A DNA stretch of 64,000 bases. Origin: Megalonaias nervosa. Taxonomy: Eukaryota > Mollusca > Bivalvia > Unionida > Unionidae. The stretch covers positions 24,311 to 88,310 of the forward strand of contig JAECUM010027279.1 in the NCBI GenBank assembly GCA_016617855.1, given 5' to 3'. Each line of letters starts with the position of its first letter. The stretch's first letter is position 1. The notes beneath the pieces were generated by a model. The model did not search any database and was not told the DNA's origin. It saw nothing but the letters and a program-made list of their open reading frames with translations. The position numbers and the translations under genes are program-made. Shown one piece after another: positions 10,117-20,099 of this stretch.

Positions 10117-11447
10117 TTACGAGCGTACATACAGATTTATATTCTGGAATTCATCTCGTAAATCAAGCAAGTATCCACTTTGGTCAGTAAGTATGAAATG
10201 TATCCGTGACATCAGCGGATTATGACATCGCAGATAAACTGGATTAACAAATTCCATCACAATAAAAAATCCGAGTGGCGTTTGAAATGTGAATGTGTAT
10301 AAAATATATCCCTGCTGGGCCTGACTTGATCGCTCAAGATCTACTTGATAGCTGCATCGAAAGCATCACATACAAGATTAACTTCGATCGTTGATGTGAT
10401 ATTGACAACACCTGGTGAAATATGACGACCTCCACAGTGGGGATCATTGTTGTACTTGAGGATGTCAGCCGGTGGGTCTATTTTTCTCCGTAATTCTAAT
10501 ATCGCTGGAAAATATTTATGAATGACATCGATAACGGTTTTTGTCAATTCTTCGATGTTAAATCCAAGTAATACAAATCTTGGCAATTCTTCTTCTGTAA
10601 TCGCGTAGTGTCTTGGAAAGAACTGCTTAAGTGTTGTCGTGTGAGACGGGATATCATCGTCGACAATTGCTGTTTCGACGATAACCCGATTGACAAACTC
10701 GAGGTCTGATGCAACTTGGCTAAGATGTTGTATCGTTTCAATGATTTGTTGACGCGTACCATCGTTGTAATATTGTTCTATACTTGTACCATCAGACGCA
10801 ATAAAATAAAGCATTTCATCGTTATACCGTCCACCTATATACGATCATAGACGTCCTTTTCGATACTCTGGAAGTTTCAAAAACATTCGTTTATCTGAAA
10901 AGTAATCATCGCGTTGAGGCTGCGGTATTGCTGCAGGTGCTGGTGGTTGTTCTTCCGGCCATCCTAACTCAGATCGGAATGACGACTGATATATATCGAC
11001 GACGTAGTTGGGAGAATTTATTTCTATAGCTGCTGACAAAGTTGGTTCGTAAACCGTGATGGGGATCTTGGATTCTTTTCCTGTGATAGATTTAATTCTG
11101 CGCTGGAATTCACCGTTGATCTATTCGATTTGATAACTGCCCGAAGGTATACTCACAACTTGTCAATCGGGGGTTTCCCCGACACCATTGGTGTTGGGTT
11201 TATTTTTATAAGCAAATACCAGTGAATCATTTGCTTGCAACCCACCGAATAACTTTGATCTAATATTTGGCCAACTATGATATACTCGTAATTGTGCTAT
11301 TGCTATTTCCTTCACTGCAATTGCATTTGGAAAGCTAACGCTGAACTCAGGCTTGGTTGAGCTTGCTGATATCATCGTGGTTTATGACGGTGTCGTACTA
11401 GGAATGGTCTGCTGTAGTAATTCTCGTGACGAAGTCATCGACGACAT
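10117..11447 (-). pseudogene. Polinton minor capsid (penton-like) protein
   Basis: A single-jelly-roll vertex protein of the virion. From the ATG at 11,447 the N-terminal part shows the family pattern FSVSFPNAIAV, HSWPNIRSKLFGG, and later IEINSPNYVVD. The C-terminal part shows GYILYTFTFQTPLGFF and the signature ILTDQSGYLLDLRDE just before the stop at 10,117. About 440 codons in all. One reading frame is maintained from 11,447 to 10,341 through four in-frame stops: TAA at 11,382, TGA at 11,163, TAG at 11,121 and TGA at 10,845. A single frame change follows near 10,345. The middle region (10,814-10,400) is longer than expected and not recognised. Confidence 0.78.
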
Positions 11448-11497
11448 TATTATTTTTTAAATCCTTATTCTAAATCCTGATTTTTTAAATCAGGGGT

Positions 11498-11948
11498 TTA
11501 CGTAGTTGATGACGACTTCGACGACAAAGTCGTTGTCGTTGTCATTGCTTCATGGTAAATCGTAATAATTTCTGTGAATTCCTGATCTGATATTATTTCA
11601 TTGTCGAGACCTGATGATATCAACGAAGATAATTTAGCGTATGCGCGTGTTGCCGTGTGCAACTTTATTGTATATTCGTGTAATTTATCAACTGCGCACG
11701 TGGATATTGTTTTTGGCGATAATATTAAGAATGCCAGCAATTCCTGTTGCAACTGGAACACCAATTCCTATCACTGGTGCTATCACGTATGACGCTGACA
11801 ATGCTCCGATGACCGTTACTGTTCCAGTGATGACCGCGGATGCAGAGTATACAATTATATCAGTAACAACGACACGTCTGCGGTATTTTGTTTTTGTTTT
11901 ACTGTATACTCGTCGATGATATTTTTCAATTGGATATGCCACTTGCAT
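11498..11948 (-). pseudogene. Polinton conserved membrane protein with ISDxEF motif
   Basis: The first part (11,948 to about 11,700) has a basic start (YSKTKTKYRRR) followed by a long hydrophobic, small-residue-rich segment with GIGVPVATGIAG, likely one or two membrane helices. After a frame change near 11,700 a helical tail follows (KLHEYTIKLHTATRAYAKL) ending with ISSGLDNEIISDQEFTEI. A glycine-rich membrane hairpin followed by a helix and an ISDEEF-type motif is, as I remember it, common in invertebrate Maverick elements; its function is unknown. It sits between the fibre-like gene and the penton-like gene on the same strand. Confidence 0.6.
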
Positions 11949-12003
11949 ACTTGATCGTATCTAAAACGTTGAACATCAATCGATTGGTTTATTATGTATA
12001 TTG

Positions 12004-12909
12004 TTAAATTTTAAGTAGGTGGTATGATGGCGACGAATTCAATACACCAATAGTACAACACGGGGGGGGGGCTTTTTCTTCGGGTTCCACCACGAATGTT
12101 TCCTCGTCGTTTTGATCCAGTACTACTAACACAGATCCAGAAGATCCAGTTAGTGGATAACGCCGTGAAATTGTGGTAGATATAGTAAATGTTGTTACGC
12201 CGATTACTGAGAACCTGTACATACCGGTAACCTTGGCAGTATGTTTAAATATTTATTAAGTGGTGTCTATAATGTAGATCCAGACGCTACTGCATGTGCA
12301 GGGGTTGTATGATCGGTAATCTCTTTGATGTCGTGGGTAATCTTTTTGATTTCGGAGACCCTAATGTCAACGACTGCTGGATTTCCAAAAATTCATTAAT
12401 GGTTCTATTTACGTTTCTGAGAAAATTCAAAAACGTGGTTACGTGGGTAGCATACTCAGATCTAATGTGGCCAATCCATCATTGATTGTCATTAACGATG
12501 TAATTATCGGGATGTTGCTATTGATTCTGGTTCTCCAAGACCACTAAGTTTATTATTAGCCATATTGAGAGAATCAGTCATTGTATCACCGGCGGATAGT
12601 AAACGATCATTGGTCTCAGTTCTGATCTTGGTGTTGTTGCTGTCAACGTATCTTTTTGTTACTACATCATCGTCTGATTTTGGTTCTTCCACATTGATAA
12701 CTGTATTTTTGCTCATGTTTAGATCGCTATACATAATATCTCCAATTCTTCTGATTCGGCCAGTAATTTTTCCCAAGAGTGTTAGAATTGTTTCTCCTGA
12801 GTTTTTAATTTTACCGTTTTTAGCAAACACCACTAAGTTATCTTCCGTCGCATCTGGAACTCGCAGAATAATATCTGTCAACGGGATATTGTTCCTCTTT
12901 AACTGTCAT
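12004..12909 (-). pseudogene. Fibre-like protein with shaft repeats and possible head domain
   Basis: The N-terminal part (LRVPDATEDNLVVFAKNGK) is followed by two shaft-type repeats: GDIMYSDLNMSKNTVINV with a TKRYVD end, and GDTMTDSLNMANNKLSGL. Repeats of this pattern build trimeric tail fibres and adenovirus-like fibres that bind host surfaces. Downstream, in a shifted frame, heptad-like EIKKITHDIKEITD (about 12,310-12,350) suggests a coiled coil. The terminal piece (12,222-12,060) begins TAKVTGMYRFSV, resembling a C1q/TNF-like head. A G10 run at 12,062-12,071 probably causes the last frame change. Several frame changes make it inactive. Joining these three pieces into one gene is inference. 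Confidence 0.6.
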
Positions 12910-13082
12910 TGTTTATCCTGAAAAACAACGATTTCATTTTGGTCCACGTTTGTGAGACTCAAAAGATTAAAACTCATTCTTGACCTTGTCAAGGGTTGCA
13001 TATTTGGATAAGTCACCTTTGGGTTTGTACTGAGTAAGACTCCGAGCAGATCTTCCGTAAATATCTACTATTGTATATTACA

Positions 13083-14395
13083 CTAAGACCTCTTTACAAC
13101 GTTGGACGACGATGTATACTCGTGCACGACTTTATGAGGCGGTGTTGTTGACGATGACGCAGCGTCAAGCACAGCCAGTACTTCACGGCCAAATATTGGC
13201 GGATCAGTTATTGTCTGTGTTGGTAATATTGAGTACCAGATTGGAATGCTTTGCATCCTGCTTACATATTTAAAAAATTCATTCCGTGGTGCCAGTCTAT
13301 ACGAATCAAAATAAATAATTTCACGTGGATCAATCGCGTATGCAACCCAATGAGTACCTGGACCAAAACTTCCATCGAGATTAATGATACCGGTTTCAAC
13401 AGGGTTTGGTTTCTCTTTTAATTGATCACGCATTGTTATGTATAGGCTCATTTAAAAGTAACAAAAGGAAGGAGTGAAACCAACAAGCTTTGCACGTTTT
13501 AACAAAAATAATTTATTTTCCTAGAAAACACGGTGAAAAGGTGAAAATAGAAAATAGGACTTACAGTTTATGAAGACAATCCAAACATTTATCCTAGTAC
13601 TGAAAAAATACAAGTCCTATCACTAAATAATTTTAACTGAATCCATGTTTGAATCTTGATGACGTTCCAAGATGGAGGATGATGACGTCAGGTGAAGTCT
13701 TTATACGAATGTCAAGAGTTCCACGTTGAAACTATAACTTGTAATGTTTCAATTTAGAATAAATTTCCATCGAATGTCTTTGTCACTTGTATAGTTCTCC
13801 AGGGAATAAATTATTATATTCTAAATAAATAGATGATCTTCTGAGCAAGCCGTCATCTATGATAATACATCTCGAGCTCCAAAGATGTAAAAATATAACT
13901 CTTTATGGCACCTAATAGAAATATATCCTTCTTCTTGAAGACATATTGTACGACTCTATATTTCACGGGGATCTGAGTATTTTTTAACTGAACTAAGACG
14001 TCATTTCAGGTGCGCACGATGGAACGCGTGGCTATTTCGCAATAAGCAATTCAATTTCACGTGGGCCAGAAAAATGACCTTGGCAATAACCAATCGTTTT
14101 CGCGTAGTGTTACTCAACTGACAAACCTAGGCATGCCAAAATCGTGCTTATGCGAGTCATACTACGTTTTATATAAACATAATATCTCTTTCAAAAATAT
14201 CATGTAATGATACAAAAATAAAATAAAAAAGAATTTAAAATTAACACACAAGTAATTAAATTACATATTCGTAACACGCATAAAAACACCTCTAAAGTTT
14301 TTGATGTTTAATTTTTTTTTAGCAGCATCAAGTAAATTAAAATTAGATATGGAAGCACGAGACGCTTTGGGTTTAGCGAAGTGTCCCGGGAAGTC
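13083..14395 (-). pseudogene. Adenovirus-type cysteine protease, split by a mobile element and lacking its catalytic cysteine
   Basis: A maturation protease of the adenain/Ulp1 fold. The larger fragment (13,433-13,083) shows GIINLDGSFGPGTHWV with the catalytic His codon at about 13,350, and IYFDSY with the Asp. At the expected catalytic Cys the codon is TTT (Phe) at 13,191-13,193, within FGREVLAVLD, one base from a Cys codon. The N-terminal fragment lies on the far side of an 843-bp insertion, from about 14,395 to 14,282, and ends in the family motif IKNFRGVFM. The insertion is flanked by CGCAT on both sides, so both gene pieces were once adjacent. The fragment start overlaps the end of the neighbouring hydrophobic-protein gene. 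Confidence 0.88.
13434..14276. mobile_element. Solo-LTR-like insertion inside the protease gene
   Basis: The 843-bp segment begins TGTTATG and ends CGTAACA. A perfect 5-bp direct duplication CGCAT flanks it (13,429-13,433 and 14,277-14,281). TG...CA ends with a 5-bp duplication fit a retrotransposon long terminal repeat left by LTR-LTR recombination, though a short DNA transposon with 5-bp ends is not excluded. It has no coding capacity. It is related along its length to 53,106-53,983: shared blocks include AATAATTTATTT, GGACTTACAGTTTA and the end AATTACATAT...TAACA. Confidence 0.85.
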
Positions 14396-14751
14396 TTAGA
14401 CCTTGACCATACCACGAATTGTGGAGTTCCTGGTAGTCTTAGATCCCGACCTTTGTTTGAGGTTTTCAGTCCATTCTCTGTTGGTTTCTTTAATGACATC
14501 CCAGCAGCAGTTCCATCAGCACCAAGTGCAGCTGCTTTTGCAACAGCTGGAGCTGCAGTGGCTATCAACGCTGGTATAGCTGCAAAAAGTGGAAATATAC
14601 CACCCGTCTTAGCGATGTCGATAATGGCACCCGCAGAAAGATTAAATCTAACTCCCGTCTTTGATCGTTTTTCGTCATTGAAGTGCCTGAGTTGACGTTC
14701 TGTCAGTGATAGTTTATTTGGACCACCTGCGGTCTGTTCTGATTTCCGCAA
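14308..14751 (-). CDS. Polinton small hydrophobic virion-type protein (GGIFPL motif)
   Basis: An uninterrupted 147-codon frame. The start is polar and basic (KLSLTERQLRHFNDEKRSK), then the motif IIDIAKTGGIFPLF and an alanine-rich hydrophobic stretch (AAIPALIATAAPAVAKAAAL), followed by a basic C-terminal half. Small proteins with a GG(I/F)(F/L)P-type motif followed by a hydrophobic segment are regular members of Polinton virion gene sets and have been compared with adenovirus core or membrane-active peptides. It lies between capsid and protease genes, the usual place. The last 15 residues may be a changed frame. This is one of the few undamaged frames in the element. Confidence 0.6.
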   Translation of the reverse strand: MRKSEQTAGGPNKLSLTERQLRHFNDEKRSKTGVRFNLSAGAIIDIAKTGGIFPLFAAIPALIATAAPAVAKAAALGADGTAAGMSLKKPTENGLKTSNKGRDLRLPGTPQFVVWSRSKTSRDTSLNPKRLVLPYLILIYLMLLKKN

Positions 14752-14864
14752 TATTTTTATTCCACAGTTCCTTTTTTGATGCTGATTGTATCTTTTAAAT
14801 CTGACCAGGAGTCAGAGTAACACTAAAATGATGATGTGACTTTATAATATCATGAGCGATTTAA

Positions 14865-15577
14865 TTACATGTTTTCCACTGGGGCATCAATAACTCTCAT
14901 TCGTCCACCAACACCTTCAAGTGGCATTGTTTTGTCTGAGAGTATAATAGTAATTGCTCTGTAACTAGGAATAGCTCCTCGCGCCACATGAGCTCGAAAG
15001 TGTATATCAACGACAGGTTGTCTAAATAAATCCAAGTGTTCCAGCGAAAAGTAATAGATCGGATACAGCGTTGTAAAATCCAGTGATATCTGCAAACCAG
15101 AATCAACATTTTGATCACGTCCGATGAATGTCATCAAACGATGATATGCACGTGCAACATGATTATTCTCAAAATTCAATAATATATCTTCGGGTGGTTC
15201 TTCATGCCCCTTTATTCTGAGTGAAACTTCTGCAACACCAAGTTTGTCAAATATCATTGTGCTGTGTACTTGTGAGTTTTGTCGTCGGGCATCTTGTAAA
15301 GCAACAAATATATGTTGTGGTGCAGAGATACCTTGCTGTGATGCCATCTGCCATGTGAATACACCATTAATGTCACTTTGAACACTGTCTGTTGTCATCG
15401 TCATCAATGATAATGTTGATTTATCACCTTAATCCATAAAAGAAAGTCGTTGCTTTACAGCGAGTGATGGTGTCATTGCTGGCATCCACAACGAAAGTTT
15501 TGTCAGCATTACTTTACCTGCATCACCGAGAGGGCGCCAGATTGCATCATCGACAGTAGCATAACTTCTGTGCTGGG
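14865..15577 (-). pseudogene. Double-jelly-roll major capsid protein, C-terminal half only
   Basis: The main shell protein of Polinton-type virions. From about 15,577 the frame reads DAIWRPLGDAGKV, then LWMPAMTPSLAVK, passes an in-frame TAA at 15,429-15,431 and continues to the stop at 14,865 with PQHIFVALQDARR, YPIYYFSLEHLDLF, VDIHFRAHV and a closing ILSDKTMPL block. These correspond to the inter-domain zone and second jelly roll. The first jelly roll, expected upstream, is absent: the frame runs straight into the neighbouring core-like gene, whose last 70 bases overlap in another frame. Either the N-terminal half was deleted or it has decayed beyond recognition. Confidence 0.75.
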
Positions 15578-16309
15578 TAATTTTACTGGCTGAGGTCGGA
15601 CCGCTTGCGGTCTGTGTATTAATCGTGCTAGTTTATCTTTGATTGCCGAGAATGCTTTACCGGCAACATCACCAACAGCATCAATTCCTTTATCACGAAC
15701 AACGTCAATATCTTTCCTTCCCAGTTGCTTTGCAATCGGTATTGCTTTTGGGGCTATCCATCTGAATAGACCCTGAACAACACCACTGAGTCCATCTCCG
15801 TAGGTAACTTTATACGTAGGTAATCGCGAAATTAGCACTCTGACCACGATCGGTCCACGTTTAGCATTATGTATGATCATCTTATTTTCTTGCCACTGAT
15901 CCAATTGCATACCCTCAATCACTGCGGTAATAATCATCAACGATTTCATCAATAAGAGACCGATAAACATTAGTTGACAAATAGAAGCTGCTTCATTAAT
16001 GATTTCTGGGGAATTATTACCGGCGCTTCTTCCACCAATCAGAATTTCTAGTCTGTCTACGTCGGCAAGGACGTTATTGGGACAAAGTTTATGAAGGCCA
16101 CCGTTGGACAGACCACTTCCAGTGGCGCTGGAGCCAGGATATGTGTCATACAAGTTTTCTTTTTCTTCTTCAATAAATAGTGCAAGGTCTGATTCTATAT
16201 TTTGTTCTACTTCCTGTTTGACTTCAGTAAAATTTTTATTATCAAGTCTTACCTGCTGAATATTATTAGCAACACAATATACATCTGCAATCCAAATGTC
16301 ACGGCTCAT
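15509..16309 (-). pseudogene. Polinton core-like/hypothetical protein(s), fused remnants
   Basis: A 266-codon open frame that probably joins two genes. The first part contains an AGN-type motif (ILIGGRSAGNNSPEIINEAA) of a helical Polinton hypothetical family; after about 15,950 the sense of that gene seems to continue in another frame (YRSLIDEIVDD). The second part, from about 15,800, has YGDGLSGVVQGLFRW followed by APKAIPIAKQLGRKD and a long basic helical tail, the pattern of small glycine-start core or membrane-active virion proteins. Both interpretations rest on motif memory only. It precedes the capsid gene on the same strand. Confidence 0.5.
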
Positions 16310-16313
16310 TTTT

Positions 16314-17180
16314 GTTTAGCATATTCGGGTTTCATATATCTCCCTTTTTCATCGTATCGATATGCTACAATATTTATTATTTGGTCCGGGTCCTTGATAG
16401 TGGCAATACTTAGGCGTAAATTTATCTGTTTTTATTATTTTTTGGCGGCGGCGATGGTTCTGGTTGATGAGGTTGTTTTTGTTGTAACTGTGCAAGATAG
16501 TTATCCATCCCAATGATAAATGCAATATATCTTATATCACTATTTCGAACCTGATCAATACTTTAGTATGTGCGGAATATCCATTTATACCAGTTGTCAC
16601 GACTTAAAACCTGATCAATATACTTGGGTTTCAAAAGTTTGTCTTTGTTATCAAAACCTGCCACAGCAAGCGCAGACAATTCACTTACGTTTTTATTTTT
16701 TTTTAATAAATTTAATACCACCGTCGGTAAATTTATTATTCAACTCAATTTTTCTTCCGATTGTTTTAGTTTTGGTTCTGGTATAAGATCCTTTATATCG
16801 GCTACGTCAGAACGAAGCTGCTCAAGCATTTCTTTTGTTTGTGTTTGTGGTTGAGCAGCAGCTATTTCACCTGGAAGCTCTCCTAGAATCTTTTTGTTTG
16901 TTTAGTCCTTTTTGCTATTTTTTTTCAAGTTGCTTCAGTGGTTTGCTCCATCATGTGAAGAAGACCTACGGTAGGCTTTGTAACACCTTCGGTAGCCTTT
17001 ATAATTGGTGTGAATAACTGTTCTGCACCTTCTGTAAATTCCACCTGAGACTCCTGAAGCTCTTGTAATTTTTGTTTGACAGAATCATGAACTAGAAGAT
17101 ATATTATAATTACCTCTAGTCCCTGTCGAGCTAGTTTAGTTGCACGAGATTCTATGGTTAGAGCTATTATTGATATAATA
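16314..17180 (-). pseudogene. Decayed Polinton hypothetical gene(s) with coiled-coil and proline-rich parts
   Basis: No long frame survives, but consecutive minus-strand pieces look coding: KQKLQELQESQVEF and PTVGLLHMMEQTTEAT (17,090-16,935); LGELPGEIAAAQPQTQTKEM and LRSDVADIKDLIPEP (about 16,890-16,755); LLKPKYIDQVLSRDNWYKW (about 16,640-16,570); and a Gln/Pro-rich end, QPHQPEPSPPPKNNKNR (about 16,500-16,425). Stops and frame changes separate them. The order suggests one virion-associated coiled-coil protein next to the right end, or two small genes. Family not identified. Confidence 0.4.
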
Positions 17181-17224
17181 ATGATTTAATTACGCCACCT
17201 GACCGTTCCCTTTTTTCACACCCC

Positions 17225-17390
17225 TGAAAGACAGCAGCAGGAAGGGAACGGTGTCCGGGTAGGTAAACGAAGACAAAAACCCAATTAGACATACCTCGGT
17301 CGGTCAGAGGCCACGGTTTCGCTTCGTAGGAAGCTTTATTTTCGCGAAATAACGCTCCCAAAAAGTGGTTTCTTCACCCTTACTGCTGCT
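17225..17390. repeat. Right terminal inverted repeat of the Polinton
   Basis: The reverse complement matches the left end through the AGCAGCAG terminus, the TTCGCGAA palindrome, the AAGCTTCCTA block and a GACCGACCGAGG block, then stops near the motif TGAAAGACAGCAG at 17,225. It lacks the 103-bp duplication of the left end. A (GA)n array begins 49 bp beyond it. Confidence 0.92.
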
Positions 17391-17435
17391 CGTTTAATAT
17401 GAAGATCAATGGCGATGTTAATAAATTCATTTGCA

Positions 17436-17438
<3 letters not shown>

Positions 17439-17501
<63 letters not shown>
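17439..17501. repeat. (GA)n microsatellite next to the Polinton right end
   Basis: 63 bp of GA starting 49 bp outside the element. Copy 2 has only two short interrupted GAGAGA blocks here, each followed by a repeated ATGATATTAC sequence (45,240-45,305). Confidence 0.95.
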
Positions 17502-17503
<2 letters not shown>

Positions 17504-20099
17504 CTAGTTAAAGATATTACTATTCCTACCGAAGCGGTAATTCTTTTGAAGGATTTTGTTTGGTTTGGGTCTTTACTGCACTGCAGCACAGGTAGCTAAT
17601 TTAGTGCCAAGGCAATTTAAGTGAGTGCCTTGGAAAAGGTCACACCATATAATTTCATTATAATTCCAGATTTATTTCTACCAAATAGGTGAGAAGAAAT
17701 AAAATAGAACAAAGTATTATGCGCGCAAAACTAAGAAATCTACGATGAGTAGCTTCTAATATGCATAACGCCGTAATGAAGTTGTTCAGTTTATCGTTTA
17801 CGGAATGAAGTTTGGAGTACCACTCAGTTTCCAGATTCCAAGAGAACATTGTCAGTTGTATCTTTTTACTCCTCCTCAGGATGTTAAATTTTGCGATAAC
17901 ATTAGAGAAGTCGTCTAAAGTGCTAGAAAGTGCTCATCAGGATTATGACGGGTAGAATTTTTGTGTTTAGTACGACACAGTTACTTCTGATATAATGGAA
18001 AACTCCATTAACGAGAAGTACAGAAATGGAATTTATTTCTTGTATGACTACATCAAAGAAGAGATAATTATTGGTGTAGATAATAATACAACCGTAACCA
18101 AAGTCATACTCGATTCACCGAGGTCGGACTTAAAAGGAATCCGATACTATGCAGAAAACTAACGCTGATATTTATCCTGAAAAGTATGCTATTTCCGCTA
18201 TAAAAAGTACTGATTTCTGTAAAAGGATTATTAAATATGTTTTATTCATAGAGGCATAAAATTAGACAACAGTGTAACGAAGCACATACAGTTTTCTGTT
18301 ATAAACAAAAGCACAGAGATTATCAGTATCGCAGCACATAAATCACTTATTTGTTGATCGATAGAGTCAATATAATAACCTTAATTTGCTTCAGCATAAT
18401 TATTCCATATCGTGCTTGCTCCACCTTTAATTTCCAGATTCGATCCTTAAAAACGTATCATAGTCTGTGAGTAATTATAATTATACCTTACTTATATTTA
18501 ATTAACATCAGGATCTAGTCAACGTGTACTAAAACAATGCGATGGGTCCAATTTATCATTATTGAAACATACAGATCTAACTACTTCACAAATATCAAAC
18601 AGAATTAGTGTAAATTATATTCACATCAATATTTTGGAGATCTTCTAGGGTTTTGAAATTAAAATGTTTCCTGATGTATGTTACATATTGGTAATGATCT
18701 TTATTAATTCCAATTTAAGTATGGCATGTTTATTAAAAAAACGGATTTTTCACCATTTAGTATGGAGAGGATCTTTTGTTGAAACGATTGAATAACGGAA
18801 ATATGGCAAGAAACGATGGAATAACGGAAATATTGCATTGCGAGTGGAAAAAAGAATTCATTATTTTCACGAGTGGAGAAGGAAAAAAATACTTGTGTTT
18901 TCAGCCACAAGAAAGAATATATCAGCTATTCACTCTGAGCAAGCAGAGTTTCTTTTTATTTCCTGCTCAGACGTATTGGCTAGTACAACAGAATAGTAGC
19001 TGATTTTTACTGTATATCGCATGATAATATCAGAGGTTTATCGTCTATGTTCTGTTTTGTTTTATTGGTACAGAAAATATCAGCAGAAACACAACTCTCC
19101 TTCCAAATTCGAAGTAAAATAGTACATATAAATAGAAAATGATTGCAGAACAGAAGTATTTGCATATTGTGAGATTTGTACTTGATTAGTTTGCATTCGA
19201 GGCGGCCTTAATTACTAAGAGACCAGAAAGCGTCAACAACGTGCTCAAATTTCTCGGGCATGATGTTATCGATTTATATTGACAGGGCAGTGAAAACTAT
19301 TTCAGTATTCCCCTCTAATAAGTTATGAAAATTATTTATGATGGAAAATCCAGTGATTGACTACCTAGAATAAAACAAAATACTCTTTTCTTCATTTAAA
19401 CTTTCGGTGTAATTATTTTTCTTCGAATTTTAATAGTACTATTTTGCATTTAAGAATTAGCATGAAATCTAGTTTTAAAAAAAAGAACTTTGTTTACAGT
19501 TAATCCACATTCGCAAGTAATCATTAATTGGTTGTATTCTCTGACTGCAGCATTTCTCCATTACAATACTAGTTAGATTTCATTAAAATTGCACAATGTT
19601 TACATGGCGCACAAATATTAAAATATTCATCATCACATACCTTCAAGGATTAATTTCTTTTAGTTATCAAAACTTTCTCATCTTGTTTTTTTTTTCTTCT
19701 TGTTTTCCTTTTGCATAGACATAGGGCCTTCTCGTAAAATATTTTTTTGGCATTTCTCCCTTTAAGTTTTTCCAGTGTATATACTGCAAGGTGTCTTAAA
19801 ATGACTTTTCTACTTTTTAAAATTTTTCTGTGAAATTATGACGATAGCCATTAGTAAATTTAGGTTAATATTTTGAGACACTAACTTTCTCACCTATCTA
19901 ATTTTCAGTAATTCCATATGTGTATGTTGTTAGATAACCAAATAAGTTTATTCATTACTTAAACTTGCCTTAAAGGATAAAATAATTATTTGACTTGTGA
20001 TATTGCTTATTATATCCATTGGTAAGTATTGAGAATAGCTCGCCCATTTTCCGGTATAATTTTCAATTACTTATTTTCACGTTCTTTTCTTAAGAGTTT
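17502..20099. other. Duplicated host DNA without recognisable genes
   Basis: It matches 45,306-48,090. I see no frame conserved in both copies, no RNA gene and no repeat array. A perfect tandem pair AACGGAAATATGGCAAGAAACG-like unit at about 18,795-18,835 is the only local structure. Confidence 0.6.

Larger units (their letters stand above)
4435..17390. mobile_element. Decayed Polinton/Maverick (adintovirus-like) element
   Basis: The 12,956-bp element is bounded by inverted repeats beginning AGCAGCAG. It encodes the hallmark set of this group: packaging ATPase, retroviral-type integrase, adenovirus-type protease, double-jelly-roll capsid protein and penton-like protein, plus helicase, HNH and fibre-like genes. 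The protein-primed polymerase B was not found on either strand; complete relatives are usually 15-20 kb, so 3 kb or more may be missing. Copy 2 of the duplicated host DNA shows the uninterrupted site near 45,191. Host match stops at 4,427 on the left and resumes at 17,393 on the right; the bases just outside the ends (CGTGT left, CGTTT right) are at best an imperfect 5-bp target duplication. Nearly all genes carry stops or frameshifts, so the element is not functional. Confidence 0.95.

Noticed and set aside
11601..11919. Plus-strand open frames at 11.6-11.9 kb
   Set aside because: Antisense of the membrane-protein gene. The minus-strand reading has the hydrophobic hairpin and the ISDQEF motif.
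14381..14695. 104-codon plus-strand frame, Ala-rich
   Set aside because: Antisense of the GGIFPL hydrophobic protein.
16330..16405. QGPG-containing frame (minus, about 16.37 kb) as a second phospholipase A2 domain
   Set aside because: It lacks the YCGPG context and a following HDxxY motif.
16202..17017. Phe-rich plus-strand frames at 16.2-17.0 kb
   Set aside because: Antisense of minus-strand Lys/Gln-rich coding relics; the F-rich composition is the mirror of poly-Lys codons.
17380..17599. Open frames encoding SLSLSL or REREREE near the Polinton right end
   Set aside because: They arise from the GA microsatellite and are not conserved in copy 2.
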